Assembly: GCA_903845215.1 (NCBI GenBank)
Contig: CAIMWI010000075.1
Span: forward strand, 1 to 64,000
Direction: 5' to 3'
DNA: 64,000 nt
Source of the DNA: an uncultured Rhodobacterales bacterium
GTDB taxonomy: Bacteria; Pseudomonadota; Alphaproteobacteria; Rhodobacterales; Rhodobacteraceae
The notes beneath the pieces are model-generated. The model had not been told where the DNA came from, ran no database searches, and saw only the letters and a list, made by a program, of their open reading frames with translations. A program made the position numbers and the translations under genes. The first letter of the stretch is position 1, and each line of letters starts with the position of its first letter. This document shows, piece after piece, positions 26,701 to 36,352 of this stretch.

Positions 26701-27606
26701 ATGGACAGACTAACGGAAATGGAAGCCTTTGCCACTGTGGTGGATCAGGGTGGCTTTACGGATGCGGCGCGCAAGCTGGGCATGTCCAAATCGGCCGTGT
26801 CCAAGCATGTCTCGGCGTTAGAGGCGCGGCTTGGCGCACGGCTGTTGAACCGCACGACCAGGCGGGTTGCCCCAACCGATATCGGGCTGGCCTATTACGA
26901 CCGCGCGCGCCGCGTGTTGGATGACGCAGGCGATGCCGATGCCTTGGTGATCGCCATGCAGTCTGCGCCGTCAGGTCTGCTGCGGATGAGCGTGGCTGCC
27001 GATTTTGGTGCCAATCTTTTGGCGCCGATTTTGGGCCAGTTCTTGCAAGACTATCCCGATATCACTGTCAACATGGTGATGAACCACCGCCCTGTTGAAA
27101 TGATCTCGGAAGGATTTGACATGGCGATCCGTGTGGGCGCGCTGGAGGACAGTTCGCTGCGCGCCCGCCATCTGGCGGATACAGCGCGCAAATTGGTGGG
27201 GGCCCCAGCCTATTTTCAACGCCACGGCCGCCCCAAGACGATTGACGATCTGGCCGGCCACCGCCTTCTGCACCAGTCGAACGACGCACAGGGCACGGTC
27301 TGGAAGATCACCGACATATCGGGCGAAATGCGCCAAGTTCGCAGCGCGGGGTGCTTGACAGTGAACGACGGACAAAGCCTGCTGAACGCGGCCGTTGCAG
27401 GCATGGGCATCGCCTATCTGCCGGCCTTTTTATACGCCGATGCGCTGCGTCAAGGCTTGATCGAAGAAGCCATGGCCGATCTTCCGGCCGAGGTGCAAGG
27501 CATCTATGCCGTCTACCCACAGGGTCGCTTTTTGCAGCCCAAGGTGCGGGCCTTTATTGACTTTTTGGTACGGCACTTTGCCAGTAAGGGGCCTGATTTG
27601 TGGTAA
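26701..27606 (+). CDS. LysR-family transcriptional regulator
   Basis: A 301-residue LysR-type regulator. The N-terminal winged helix reads MEAFATVVDQGGFTDAARKL with recognition helix SKSAVSKHVSALEARLGARL, followed by LNRTTRRVAPTDIG. The effector-binding domain spans about 90-295. The RTTRR form and the pattern VNMVMNHRPVEMISEGFDMAIRVG resemble the DhcR/AaeR-like subgroup, but no target can be assigned. AGGGG lies 8 bases before the ATG. LysR proteins often control a divergent neighbour, but here the upstream gene points the same way. Confidence 0.92.
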   Translation: MDRLTEMEAFATVVDQGGFTDAARKLGMSKSAVSKHVSALEARLGARLLNRTTRRVAPTDIGLAYYDRARRVLDDAGDADALVIAMQSAPSGLLRMSVAADFGANLLAPILGQFLQDYPDITVNMVMNHRPVEMISEGFDMAIRVGALEDSSLRARHLADTARKLVGAPAYFQRHGRPKTIDDLAGHRLLHQSNDAQGTVWKITDISGEMRQVRSAGCLTVNDGQSLLNAAVAGMGIAYLPAFLYADALRQGLIEEAMADLPAEVQGIYAVYPQGRFLQPKVRAFIDFLVRHFASKGPDLW

Positions 27607-27619
27607 GATCGGGCGAGGT

Positions 27620-28573
27620 TTAGGGGTTCAGCAACACCTCAACCCGCCGGTTGCTTGCTCGGCCTTCGGGTGTTTCGTTGTTGGTGCGTGGGGCAAGATA
27701 GCCTGCACCTTGCGCATCTATCTGGTCTGGTGCCGCAGCATAACGATTCAGCATCCTCTCCCGCACGCTTTGCGCACGCAGGCGAGACAGGGTGATATTG
27801 GCCTCAAGTGTGCCGGATGCGTCGGTATGCCCCACCAACGTTATGCGGCGATCTGGATGGGCAGATAAAAACGCCGCCAATGCGGCCAGCGAAGGGTAGT
27901 CGCGATCTTGCAACTCTGCCTTGCCAGAGGCAAATACAAGGTCATCCAGCGCGACGGCCCCTAGTGCCACAATCCGCGCGGCCAAATCATCGGGCAAAGT
28001 TGACGTGCTTGCGGCGCCATCAGGTTGCGCGGGGCTTTGCCCTTTGGGGGCAAGAATTGGAACAGCGCCCAGCCCCGCACGGATCGTGCTGACTTGCACA
28101 AATCCCTGATCGGCAGACCTGCTGACCAGAAGGGCTATCACATCGACCCCGTCCGCCGAGCGGCGCTCGGCCAACAGATAGCGAAAGTCGCCCAGATCGA
28201 CGTGCATCTGCGGTTCAGGCAGCACATCCATGCCATAGCGAAAATCAAAGCCACCACAGGCCTGCGCTTGGCATTCAAAAATAGCCGTGAAACCGGCCGC
28301 CTGCAGTTGATCCAGCAAGGGCGTGATCAGCTGCAAGGTGGTTAAGCGCTGCTGGTCCATGCGGTAGGCGCGCTGATCCACGGCACCCAAAACCTCTTGC
28401 AGCGGCAAGATGCCGTCGGCAAAGGGGCCAACGGGCAGACGCAGGGTTGCCGGGCTTTCTGACCACCCACCGATCACTGTGGCGGGGGCTGGCATCTCTA
28501 ACGTAGGTGCTGCTTTGGCGGGCAAGGCCAAGGATAGGCCAAAGGCCAAGGCGTATGAAGACGATCTGATCAA
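27620..28573 (-). CDS. OmpA-family peptidoglycan-binding protein
   Basis: A secreted 317-residue protein with a signal peptide ending near ALPAKA, a poorly characterised middle part, and a C-terminal OmpA-like domain. That domain shows LVFASGKAELQDRDYPSLAAL, TLVGHTDASGTLEANITLSR and LRAQSVRERM, then ASNRRVEVLL; the aspartate and arginine that bind diaminopimelate are present. It probably anchors the envelope to peptidoglycan. The start is uncertain: I take TTG 28573, 14 bases after AGAAGG and 19 bases past the stop of the upstream GNAT gene; longer frames run into that gene. Confidence 0.78.
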   Translation of the reverse strand: MIRSSSYALAFGLSLALPAKAAPTLEMPAPATVIGGWSESPATLRLPVGPFADGILPLQEVLGAVDQRAYRMDQQRLTTLQLITPLLDQLQAAGFTAIFECQAQACGGFDFRYGMDVLPEPQMHVDLGDFRYLLAERRSADGVDVIALLVSRSADQGFVQVSTIRAGLGAVPILAPKGQSPAQPDGAASTSTLPDDLAARIVALGAVALDDLVFASGKAELQDRDYPSLAALAAFLSAHPDRRITLVGHTDASGTLEANITLSRLRAQSVRERMLNRYAAAPDQIDAQGAGYLAPRTNNETPEGRASNRRVEVLLNP

Positions 28574-28592
28574 GGCGGGGACGAAGGCCTTC

Positions 28593-29312
28593 TTAGACTT
28601 TGACGCGGTAATGGTACTCTCCCACAGGCTGCATCCCAAGGGAAGTATAGAGCGCGCGGGCCGCGCCATTGGCCTGCGTGACAGCCAAAGCCAGCCGATC
28701 AGCACCCTGTTCAGCCGCCCAATGGGCCGCGGCGGCAAGGATTTGACGGCCTGCCCCACTGCGGCGCAAGGATGGGCGCACCTCTACCGCGTGGATCATG
28801 GCGATCGTGCCGTGCAGCGCCACGAAGGCAGCACCACAGGGTTTGTCCGCAGTACGGCCCAAAACGGCCGTCTTGGGGCCAAGCGCGCGCGTCATCACAG
28901 CCAAGCGGCTTTGCGATAAACCACCTTCAGCCCAGATTTCGCAAGCAATTTGCAACGGCGGCCAATGGGGAAAACTTGTCATCCGCTGTGGCGGGGCAAA
29001 GGATGAAACGGGGGCCATATAGGCCAGAACCGGTTCAATCTTGGCGTAGCCACGCGCCGCCAGGACGGCATCAAGGTCTGTATCCCAAGGCCAGATCACA
29101 AAAAGCTTGTCCTGCCCCAAGTCTGCTTGCGCTGCTTCGGCCTGAACGATGTCAGCGGGAACCCAATCGCCCGCGGCCGCGGCGGCGCTGACCCTTTTGC
29201 CACCCCCTGCCCCTTGGCCGACAGCCCAAGGGCCTATGCGGTGCAAAACAAAGGGCGGCCAAGTGGCGGCCATGGCGGCGGCAAAGGGGGGCATCTGGTC
29301 GAGAAGGGTCAT
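28593..29312 (-). CDS. GNAT-family N-acetyltransferase
   Basis: A 239-residue protein with a C-terminal GNAT fold. The acetyl-CoA-binding region is VRPSLRRSGAGRQILAAAAHWA, followed by the beta-strand ADRLALAVTQANGAARALY and the closing SLGMQPVGEYHYR. The N-terminal half (about 1-110) is unusual for a single GNAT and may be a degenerate second unit. Its ATG overlaps the stop of the MoCF gene (ATGA). The acceptor substrate is unknown. Confidence 0.85.
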   Translation of the reverse strand: MTLLDQMPPFAAAMAATWPPFVLHRIGPWAVGQGAGGGKRVSAAAAAGDWVPADIVQAEAAQADLGQDKLFVIWPWDTDLDAVLAARGYAKIEPVLAYMAPVSSFAPPQRMTSFPHWPPLQIACEIWAEGGLSQSRLAVMTRALGPKTAVLGRTADKPCGAAFVALHGTIAMIHAVEVRPSLRRSGAGRQILAAAAHWAAEQGADRLALAVTQANGAARALYTSLGMQPVGEYHYRVKV

Positions 29313-30028
29313 GCCAAATGGATCTCTAGCGCCAAAAGGGCCGCATCCAGACGAGATGCATCAGTACCACGGATCACCAGATTCGTGCCAAAGGCCCCGT
29401 TGGTGTTAAAGGGATAAGACCCCATCGACAGGTCAGGATAAAGGGCGGCGAAGGCGGCAAAGGCGGTGGCAATCTCGCCCTCGCCGCGCAGCATCCGCAA
29501 GCTGCGCGACAAAAGTGGTTTGCCATGGGCGATGCCGGAGAGAACGCCCGCCAGCATCGCCTCGAAAATACGAGGCACACCGGCCATGACATGAACATTG
29601 CCCAAGCTAAACCCGGGCGCAATCGAGACGGGGTTGTCGATCAACACCGCGCCATCCGGAATGCGCGCCATACGCTGGCGCGCCGCGTTAAACGGCACGC
29701 CCTGCCGGTCGTAATGGGCCCCAAGCAGCGCCATGGCATCTGCGCGCTGGCTGATCGGCACGCCAAATGCCGCCGCGATGGCTTCGGCGGTGATGTCGTC
29801 ATGGGTGGGCCCGATGCCACCGGAGGTGAAGACATGGTCATAGCCCCCCCGCAAAGCGTTAACAGCCGCCACAATCGCATCGTGATCATCCGCCACAACC
29901 CGCGCCTCGGTGAGGGAAAGGCCGTGGTCGGTGAGCGCCAGGGCCAAATGGTGCATGTTGCTGTCACGGGTGCGCCCGGACAGAATTTCATCGCCGATGA
30001 CCAGCATGGCGGCGGTTTGGTTGGGCAT
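29309..30028 (-). CDS. MoCF/CinA N-terminal-type molybdopterin-binding protein
   Basis: A 239-residue protein consisting of the MoeA/MogA-like domain of competence/damage-inducible CinA: LVIGDEILSGRTRDSN at the start and FTSGGIGPTHDDITAEAIA in the middle. The C-terminal deamidase domain of full CinA is absent. Stand-alone forms are widespread in alphaproteobacteria; some CinA proteins act as ADP-ribose pyrophosphatases, so molybdopterin binding is only an annotation tradition here. AGGAG lies 7 bases before the ATG. Confidence 0.85.
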   Translation of the reverse strand: MPNQTAAMLVIGDEILSGRTRDSNMHHLALALTDHGLSLTEARVVADDHDAIVAAVNALRGGYDHVFTSGGIGPTHDDITAEAIAAAFGVPISQRADAMALLGAHYDRQGVPFNAARQRMARIPDGAVLIDNPVSIAPGFSLGNVHVMAGVPRIFEAMLAGVLSGIAHGKPLLSRSLRMLRGEGEIATAFAAFAALYPDLSMGSYPFNTNGAFGTNLVIRGTDASRLDAALLALEIHLA

Positions 30029-30132
30029 TTTGCGCTCCTATCGGTACTGGCACTGGTATAGGGGGCTTGCGCCCTCTGGCAAAGGGCGGCGGTTTCTTTT
30101 ATTTGTTCCCAAAAAGCAAAAGGGTTTGCCAA

Positions 30133-30936
30133 TTGGACGATATCAGAGGCCGGGTCACCAAGGATGGCATTCGCATCTATGAGGATGCCGATTTTGCTGG
30201 CATGCGTGAGGCGGGGCGGATTGCAGCGGTGATCTTGGACGATGTCGGTGCCTCGGTGCAACCCGGGGTCACAACGGCAGAGTTGGACGATTTCATCCGC
30301 ACCGAAGTGCTGCGCCACGGGGCTGTTTCGGCCACGATTGGCTATAAGGGCTATCAGCACGCCTCTTGCATCTCGGTCAACCATGTGGTGTGCCACGGGA
30401 TTCCGGGGGCGAAAAAGCTGGTCGAGGGCGACATTTTAAACATCGACGTGACGGTGATTGTCGAGGGCTGGTTTGGCGACACCAGCCGGATGTACAGCGC
30501 AGGGCCGATCAACCGCAAAGCCGAACGCCTGATCGAAGTCACCCACGAAGGCCTGATGCGCGGGATCGAAGCGGTCAAGCCGGGCAATACCTTTGGCGAT
30601 ATCGGCCATGCCATCCAATCTTTGGTCGAGGCGAACCGCATGTCAGTGGTGCGCGACTTTTGTGGCCACGGCTTGGGGCGCGTATTCCACGCCCCGCCCA
30701 ATGTGCTGCATTATGGCCGCGCGGGATCTGCCGCGGTGCTGGAAGAGGGGATGTTCTTTACCATCGAACCCATGGTCAACCTTGGCCGCCCAGAAACAAA
30801 AGTGCTGGCCGATGAATGGACAGCCGTCACCCGCGACAAAAGCCTGTCGGCGCAGTTTGAACACTCGGTCGGGGTGACGGCCACGGGATGCGAGATTTTC
30901 ACCCTGTCGCCCAAGGGCAAGTTCTTCAAACCCTAA
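30133..30936 (+). CDS. map: type I methionine aminopeptidase
   Basis: Removes the initiator methionine from nascent proteins. The 267 residues include MREAGRIAAVILDDV, HGIPGAKKLVEGDILNIDVT, the metal ligands of GWFGDTSRMY, GHGLGRVFHAPP, FFTIEPM and FEHSVGVT (two Asp, one His, two Glu). The start codon is TTG at 30133 with AGGG 8 bases upstream; the family N-terminus DDIRGRVTKDGIRIYE fixes this. It diverges from the MoCF gene and is followed by a hairpin element. Confidence 0.95.
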   Translation: MDDIRGRVTKDGIRIYEDADFAGMREAGRIAAVILDDVGASVQPGVTTAELDDFIRTEVLRHGAVSATIGYKGYQHASCISVNHVVCHGIPGAKKLVEGDILNIDVTVIVEGWFGDTSRMYSAGPINRKAERLIEVTHEGLMRGIEAVKPGNTFGDIGHAIQSLVEANRMSVVRDFCGHGLGRVFHAPPNVLHYGRAGSAAVLEEGMFFTIEPMVNLGRPETKVLADEWTAVTRDKSLSAQFEHSVGVTATGCEIFTLSPKGKFFKP

Positions 30937-30947
30937 GGCCTGTGGCC

Positions 30948-30996
30948 CCGGGGCGCTGCCCCGGACCCCGGGATATTTTCGCAAGTATGAAAGGAT
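30948..30996 (+). repeat. recurring intergenic element, copy C (variant)
   Basis: A 7-bp hairpin (CCGGGGC 30948-30954, GCCCCGG 30958-30964) is followed by CCCCGGGATATTTTCGCAAG and TATGAAAGGATC. The tail resembles copies A, B and D but is diverged. It lies between the convergent genes map and the MFS permease and could end transcription of map. Confidence 0.5.
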
Positions 30997-31006
30997 CAAG
31001 CGCCGT

Positions 31007-32227
31007 TTACCGGCCCCCGCGTGAGGGGCGCGGGGTGCCCAAGCGCGGGTGCAATTTGCCTGCGATCAGGTAAGCTGCACCCATCAGCGCACCGCTGACG
31101 GTGAAGATCGCCGCTGTGGGGGCCACGGCCAGAACGGCCCAAGCCATTCCGGGGGTTACAACGGAAGAGACGTCGCGAAAGCTGGAATAAATGGCTGACA
31201 TCTCGGTACGTTCCGAGGGTTTGACCGACATCAGGAACGGCAAGCCACCGATCACATCCAACGTGACCAGCATGGTCGAGGCCGCCATTAACGCCAAGAC
31301 CGTCAACCATGGCCAAGGGGCCACCAGCGAGGCCAGCACAAACAAAGTGCCACAGACCGCGAAGGCGCGCCGGACCGACAGGCGCACCGAAGAGCGGCGG
31401 GCGAATTTCAACAGCACGGGCGCCAGAAACAGAATGGCGTTGGAAATCGACAGGGCCGTACCGCCAACGTTCTTGCCCAAGCCCTGCTCGATGCAGAAAT
31501 AAGGCAGATAGACCACATAGACCCACCAGCCAGTCGAGCGGATCACCGCAAAGGCCCAGCCCGCGATCAGGCGGGGTTGGGCGAAAAATCGGCCCAAATA
31601 AGCAAAAGGATTGATCGCAGGCCCGCGCGCACGGGTGATGGCCTTGCCATTGCCCATCCGCAGCACCCAAAACATCGCCAGCAGTGCCACGGCAAAGCCA
31701 CCCGCCATCAAGAAAGGCGCGGGCGGCCAAAGCGAATGTAGCCAGACCCCAAGCATCGGCCCGATGGCCCAAGGCGCGGCCGAAAAGAACATCTGTAAGC
31801 TTTGGCTGCGGCCCAACTGCTCGCGTTCGACATAATCGAGCACATAGGCGTTGAAGCACACAAAGGTCGTGGCTGTGGCCATGGCATTGGCCATCAACGA
31901 CAGGGTTACCGACAGCGGCGTGCCAACGAAGGCCAGCGCCATGCCGACAAAGTACAGGCTGCAACCGCCTGTATACATCCAGCGCCGTGGCACAAGGCGC
32001 GTTGCCCAAGGCACCATCAGGCCCCAGACCATCGAGATCAGCCCAACGATGAAATAGGCCTTTGACGACCCGACGGTCGAGCCCATTGCATCATGCACCA
32101 CCAACGGCATCACCGAGATAAGCGCACCGCGCACGCAAGATTCCAGCCCGTTTAGCGCGGCGAAATGCCAAAGGGCGGGGGTGCGTGGCACGGGGATATG
32201 GTCGATCGGCATAGACGTTTCTTGCAT
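31007..32227 (-). CDS. major facilitator superfamily transporter
   Basis: A 406-residue permease with about twelve helices. Landmarks are LNGLESCVRGALISVMPLVV in helix 1, the loop between helices 2 and 3 with WATRLVPRRWMY, and a central basic loop GNGKAITRARGP. I do not recognise a subfamily, so the substrate is unknown. The start chosen is ATG 32227; an ATG at 32212 is also possible. It follows recO on the same strand, 40 bases on. Confidence 0.8.
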   Translation of the reverse strand: MQETSMPIDHIPVPRTPALWHFAALNGLESCVRGALISVMPLVVHDAMGSTVGSSKAYFIVGLISMVWGLMVPWATRLVPRRWMYTGGCSLYFVGMALAFVGTPLSVTLSLMANAMATATTFVCFNAYVLDYVEREQLGRSQSLQMFFSAAPWAIGPMLGVWLHSLWPPAPFLMAGGFAVALLAMFWVLRMGNGKAITRARGPAINPFAYLGRFFAQPRLIAGWAFAVIRSTGWWVYVVYLPYFCIEQGLGKNVGGTALSISNAILFLAPVLLKFARRSSVRLSVRRAFAVCGTLFVLASLVAPWPWLTVLALMAASTMLVTLDVIGGLPFLMSVKPSERTEMSAIYSSFRDVSSVVTPGMAWAVLAVAPTAAIFTVSGALMGAAYLIAGKLHPRLGTPRPSRGGR

Positions 32228-32267
32228 GGCAGGGCCGATGCGTCTGGCCTTGATGCGACTGCAGGGG

Positions 32268-32999
32268 TCAGTCTGCGACGGTTTTGGCCTGCAAAAGGTG
32301 ATCAAGCAGGCGACCTCGCGCCTCGGGCAGGGGGGCCGCGGTATTTGGGCGGGTCAGCGCGCGCGACAAAAAGTGGCCCGTGATGGCCAGACCCTCGGCC
32401 ACTTCGGCGGGGGTTCCATCGGCCAAGGTCAGCACGCGGGGAAGCGGCAAAAGGCGCGGTGCCCAGTCGCCAGCCGCAGCGCGGGCCACAGCACGCCCTG
32501 TGCGGGGCGAGATATAGGCCAGATCCTGCGTCACACCCGTCAGCGCGCACGAACTGAGATCAAGGCCGTAGCCCATATCTTCCAGCAGGCGCAGTTCCCA
32601 CGTCAGGTAGGGCACCGACCAAGCGCCGCCTGCCTCCAAATAGTCCAGCAGGGTAACGGTTTGGGCGTAAAGGGCGGGGTGCGGGTCGCGTTCGGGCAGG
32701 GCGTGGTGCAGCAGGGCGCAGATGGCATTCAGGGCAGACAGTGCACCGCGGTCGCCCATCAAAGCCGCGCGGGCGTGCAAGGGTTCGGCGCGAAAGCTGC
32801 CGATTTGATCCTCCAAGCGGGCGTGCCAGTGCAGCGCCAATTGCGCCCCGGGCTGCAAAACGCCAGACATGCGCCGTGACCCGCCGCCGCGCACCACGCC
32901 AAGGTGGCGGCCATGCGCCGCTGTGAAAACCTCGATGATTGCGGAGCTTTCGCCGTGCGGGCGCACGGACAAAAGGGCCCCTTCGTCTTGCCATTCCAT
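32268..32999 (-). CDS. recO: DNA repair protein RecO
   Basis: RecO works with RecF and RecR to load RecA on gapped DNA. The 243-residue protein opens with the OB-fold pattern MEWQDEGALLSVRPHGESSA and HGRHLGVVRGGGSRRM, then a helical part with LTWELRLLEDMGYGLDLSSC. The usual zinc cysteines are not obvious beyond that point, as in many alphaproteobacterial RecO proteins. Longer upstream frames are Pro/Arg-rich and unlikely to be translated. The ribosome site is weak. Confidence 0.92.
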   Translation of the reverse strand: MEWQDEGALLSVRPHGESSAIIEVFTAAHGRHLGVVRGGGSRRMSGVLQPGAQLALHWHARLEDQIGSFRAEPLHARAALMGDRGALSALNAICALLHHALPERDPHPALYAQTVTLLDYLEAGGAWSVPYLTWELRLLEDMGYGLDLSSCALTGVTQDLAYISPRTGRAVARAAAGDWAPRLLPLPRVLTLADGTPAEVAEGLAITGHFLSRALTRPNTAAPLPEARGRLLDHLLQAKTVAD

Positions 33000-33076
33000 G
33001 GCAGCAGTATCGCGCGGGCTTGGGCGCGGGGCAAGACGGGGCTTGCGGTGGCTGGGCAATCTGGCAGGGTTAGGGA

Positions 33077-33517
33077 ATGATGTCGCGTTTGGTTGCCCTG
33101 TTGATTGGAACCTTGGCGCTGGCCGCCTTGCGCGGGCAGTTTGACGGCTTGCCCTATGCGCCCGTGGCCGACAGGCTTTGGCTGATGGCGGGGTATTTTG
33201 CCGTTTTGACCAATCTTGGCGTGGCAGGGATGATGTTTGCCGTGGCGAAGGGCTGGCGGATGAGCGGGGCAAATGCCGCTGCGATGCTGGGGGCGGTGGG
33301 CCTTTTGGCGGGGGCTTACGGCTTAGGGTTATGGAGCAAGGGCGCGCCTGTCTTCGGCTGGGCCGATCTGGCGTTGCACTTGGGCGTGCCCTTGGCCGTC
33401 AGCCTTTGGTGGTGGCAGTTTGCCGACAAGACAGTGGGAACCCGCGATATTCCCCGCCTGATCGCGTGGCCTGCGATCTACGGTGTTTATGCATTGGTGC
33501 GCGGGTATCTGTCCTGA
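33077..33517 (+). CDS. Pr6Pr-type six-helix membrane protein
   Basis: A 146-residue hydrophobic protein with about five helices. The segment AGYFAVLTNLGVAGMMFAVA and the later HLGVPLAVSLWWWQFADK match what I know of the Pr6Pr membrane family. Function is unknown. AGGG lies 6 bases before the ATG. It is divergent from recO and convergent with the DUF1491 gene, with a 7-base gap between the stops. Confidence 0.65.
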   Translation: MMSRLVALLIGTLALAALRGQFDGLPYAPVADRLWLMAGYFAVLTNLGVAGMMFAVAKGWRMSGANAAAMLGAVGLLAGAYGLGLWSKGAPVFGWADLALHLGVPLAVSLWWWQFADKTVGTRDIPRLIAWPAIYGVYALVRGYLS

Positions 33518-33524
33518 CCTTTGG

Positions 33525-33860
33525 TCAGCTTGACAGGCCATCTTGATCCAAAAGCGTGCGCCCCTGACGGTCTTCCAATTCAATCACCCATAGGTCGCGG
33601 TCGCGGGCCTTTTGGCGCGCCAAAAGCGCGTCGACGTCGGCCTCTGCCCCCTCGGTCAGGGGAACCCAGATGCGGGTGTCGGCCGACAGATCAAAGCTGC
33701 GCTGAAAGGCGCGGGCTTGGCCGTCAAGCGTTGCCACTTTGACCACGACTGCCCCCGCCGTGGCATCGCCTTTTTGGGTGACGTAAGCCGCAATCTCGGC
33801 CAAGCGCAGGCGAGTCAGATAGGCCGATACCCAAAGGCCACTGGCAAGGCGCGGGGTCAC
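33525..33860 (-). CDS. DUF1491 family protein
   Basis: A 111-residue protein with the DUF1491 pattern TPRLASGLWVSAYLTRLRLA, then YVTQKGDATAGAVVVKV and a C-terminal DRDLWVIELEDRQGRTLL. Function is unknown; the family is largely alphaproteobacterial. The start is GTG 33860 with AGG 7 bases upstream, 7 bases after the era stop, so it is the last gene of the lepB-rnc-era operon. Confidence 0.85.
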   Translation of the reverse strand: MTPRLASGLWVSAYLTRLRLAEIAAYVTQKGDATAGAVVVKVATLDGQARAFQRSFDLSADTRIWVPLTEGAEADVDALLARQKARDRDLWVIELEDRQGRTLLDQDGLSS

Positions 33861-33867
33861 AGCACAC

Positions 33868-34815
33868 CTATTTCGGCAGGTTGCCGTCTTTGAAATCAAG
33901 GCCCATTTCGCTGTAGCGTTCGGGTTCTTCCAGCCAGTTCGGGCGGACCTTGACCTCTAGGAACAAATGCACCGTGCGCTCCAGAAAGGCCGAGATTTCG
34001 GCGCGCGCGGCGGTGCCGATGGATTTGATCGTCTCACCTTTGTTGCCCAGCACAATGCCCTTATGGCCATCGCGGGCGACATAGATGATCTGGTTGATCT
34101 TGGCCGATCCATCGGGCTGATCCTCCCAGTTTTCGGTTTCGACCGTCAACTGGTAGGGCAGTTCTTCATGCAAACGCAGGGTCAGCTTTTCGCGCGTCAT
34201 CTCAGCCGCGATCATGCGCATGGGCAGGTCGGCCAACTGGTCTTCGGGGTAAAACCAATGGCCCGCTGGCACGATATCGGCCAGCCACGATTTTAGGCGT
34301 TCCACCCCGTGGCCGCGTTCGGCGCTGATCATGAAGGTGTTGGTGAAGGGGAAGGCGATGTTGGCCTCTTCGGCCAAGGACAGCAGGGCTTCGGCCTTGA
34401 CCTTGTCGATCTTGTTGATCGCAAGGGCCACTTGCCCGCCCGAGGGGAAGCGATCCCGCAGGCCCGCGATGATGGCCTTGGCCCCTTCGGTCAGGCCACG
34501 GTTGGCTTCGATCAGCAGCACGATCACATCGGCATCCGCAGCCCCGCCCCAAGCGGCGGCGACCATGGAACGGTCAAGCCTGCGGCGCGGGCGAAAGATG
34601 CCGGGCGTGTCGACAAAGACGATCTGGGACGCGCCGTGCATCGCAATGCCGCGAATGCGGGTGCGGGTGGTTTGCACCTTATGGGTGACGATCGACACCT
34701 TGGCCCCGACCATCTTGTTGATCAGGGTCGATTTTCCGGCATTGGGTTCGCCGATCAGGGCCACAAAGCCGGCACGGTGCGGGCCTTGGGTGCCAATGGT
34801 GTCGTCCTGCGTCAT
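33868..34815 (-). CDS. era: GTPase Era
   Basis: A ribosome-assembly GTPase that binds the 3' end of 16S rRNA. The 315 residues show GEPNAGKST (22-30), [14 protein letters not shown] (switch I), VDTPGIF, NKIDKVK and ISAERGHG, then a C-terminal KH domain with [20 protein letters not shown] and [20 protein letters not shown]. The ATG overlaps the rnc stop (ATGA). rnc-era is the usual order. Confidence 0.97.
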   Translation of the reverse strand: MTQDDTIGTQGPHRAGFVALIGEPNAGKSTLINKMVGAKVSIVTHKVQTTRTRIRGIAMHGASQIVFVDTPGIFRPRRRLDRSMVAAAWGGAADADVIVLLIEANRGLTEGAKAIIAGLRDRFPSGGQVALAINKIDKVKAEALLSLAEEANIAFPFTNTFMISAERGHGVERLKSWLADIVPAGHWFYPEDQLADLPMRMIAAEMTREKLTLRLHEELPYQLTVETENWEDQPDGSAKINQIIYVARDGHKGIVLGNKGETIKSIGTAARAEISAFLERTVHLFLEVKVRPNWLEEPERYSEMGLDFKDGNLPK

Positions 34816-35501
34816 GCCTGTCCCTTTGTGATCCGCGCCAGTAGCGTGCGCGCTGCCATTTGTTCGGCCTGCCGCTTTGATCCGGCGCGGGCGGTTTCGG
34901 TTGCGCCATCGTCCAGCGTCACGCGGACGGTGAAGATGGGCTGGTGGTCGGGGCCTTCGCGGGCGTCTTCGATATAGGCGGGCGGGGCCATGCCGCGGCC
35001 TTGGGCCCATTCTTGCAGGCTGGTCTTGGCATCACGCGCGTCGGCATCGACGGCGCTGATCCGATCACCCCAAAGTCGCAAGATCAAATCGCGCGCGGCA
35101 TCAAAGCCGCCATCGACATAGACCGCGGCAATCACGGCTTCCAGCGCATCGCCCAAGAGCGCTTCTTTGCGCCGCCCACCCGAAATCATCTCGGATCGGC
35201 CCAGTTTCAGCACATCGCCCAACCCGTAGGCACGGGCGACATCGGCGCAGGTTTCCTTGCGCACAAGGGCGTTGAAGCGCGGGGCAAGCTGGCCTTCAGC
35301 AGCAAAGGTATCAGCAGACAAAAGCGCCTCTGCCATCACAAGGCCCAAGATCCGGTCACCCAGAAATTCCAGCCGCTGGTTGTCAGCCCGGGTGGGCGAC
35401 GACATCGACGGATGCGTCAAAGCCTGCACCAAAAGCGCAGGCGTTCGGAACGTATACCCGATGGCGACCGTAAAGGCCTGAATGTCGGTGGAAAGCTTCA
35501 C
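34812..35501 (-). CDS. rnc: ribonuclease III
   Basis: Cleaves double-stranded RNA in rRNA and mRNA processing. The 229 residues hold the signature [20 protein letters not shown] (E45, D49), the second acidic pair in [18 protein letters not shown], and a dsRNA-binding domain with [18 protein letters not shown] and [15 protein letters not shown]. The start is GTG, overlapping the lepB stop (GTGA). Confidence 0.97.
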   Translation of the reverse strand: MKLSTDIQAFTVAIGYTFRTPALLVQALTHPSMSSPTRADNQRLEFLGDRILGLVMAEALLSADTFAAEGQLAPRFNALVRKETCADVARAYGLGDVLKLGRSEMISGGRRKEALLGDALEAVIAAVYVDGGFDAARDLILRLWGDRISAVDADARDAKTSLQEWAQGRGMAPPAYIEDAREGPDHQPIFTVRVTLDDGATETARAGSKRQAEQMAARTLLARITKGQA

Positions 35502-36298
35502 TCAACCGCCTTAAAGAAGCGATCTGACCGCCAAGTCCAGAACTTGAATAGCGACGATCCTGCCGAGGAGAACATGATAACATCCGCCCGGCCTACCAAA
35601 TATTCCGCCGATACCATGCCCACACCGCCGACATTCTGGGCAAAACGGCTGTCCATCGAATTGTCGCGGTTGTCACCCATGAAGAAATAGTTGCCTTCGG
35701 GCACCGTGAAGACATCGGTGTTGTCGGCATAGCCGTTGACGTCGATGTTCAAGACATTGTGCTGCACGCCATTGGGCAGGGTTTCAACCGAGCGGATCTT
35801 CTCGCAGGTTCCACCATTGCCCACCGGCGCATTCGAGCAGCGCGGGGAATTGCCCATCGAGCCTTGCGCCTCGTAAATCTCGGTGAAGACACCGGCGTCG
35901 ACTTGGGGGACTTGTGTGCCGTTGATATAGAGAAGCCCGCTTTTGACTTGGATCTTGTCATCGGGCAGGCCGATCAGGCGTTTGATGTAATCCTCGCCGT
36001 TGACGGGGTGGCGAAACACCACCACATCCCCGCGCTGCGGGTCACCAGACAACAGGGGCAGTTTGATCCGGCCGGGGATCGGGCACGCAGCAAAGGGGCA
36101 GGAATAGCGCGAATAGCCATAGGCCATTTTGTTGACGAACAAAAAGTCTCCGATCAGCAGCGTGTCTTTCATCGATTCCGATGGGATCCAGAACGGCTGG
36201 AACAAAAGCGTGCGAAACAGGCCCGCGATCAGCAGGGCATAGACAACCGTTTTGATGGTTTCGACGATACCGCCGTCTGCTTGCTGCTTCTTGGCCAT
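35498..36298 (-). CDS. lepB: signal peptidase I
   Basis: The membrane protease that removes signal peptides. The 266 residues have one N-terminal membrane helix (about 11-33), the catalytic serine S42 in [10 protein letters not shown], the catalytic lysine K106 in [16 protein letters not shown], and the late box [15 protein letters not shown] cysteine-containing insert ([15 protein letters not shown]) sits between the lysine and that box. It heads the overlapping lepB-rnc-era run. Confidence 0.96.
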   Translation of the reverse strand: MAKKQQADGGIVETIKTVVYALLIAGLFRTLLFQPFWIPSESMKDTLLIGDFLFVNKMAYGYSRYSCPFAACPIPGRIKLPLLSGDPQRGDVVVFRHPVNGEDYIKRLIGLPDDKIQVKSGLLYINGTQVPQVDAGVFTEIYEAQGSMGNSPRCSNAPVGNGGTCEKIRSVETLPNGVQHNVLNIDVNGYADNTDVFTVPEGNYFFMGDNRDNSMDSRFAQNVGGVGMVSAEYLVGRADVIMFSSAGSSLFKFWTWRSDRFFKAVE

Positions 36299-36352
36299 CG
36301 GATGCACTTTCTTGAAAGATTTGCCGCTAGATGCGCGGGACACCCTGAAGAG

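Noticed and set aside
32999-33272. N-terminal extension of RecO
   Set aside because: The extra 91 residues are Pro/Arg/Ser-rich, match nothing in RecO and overlap the neighbouring gene on the other strand.
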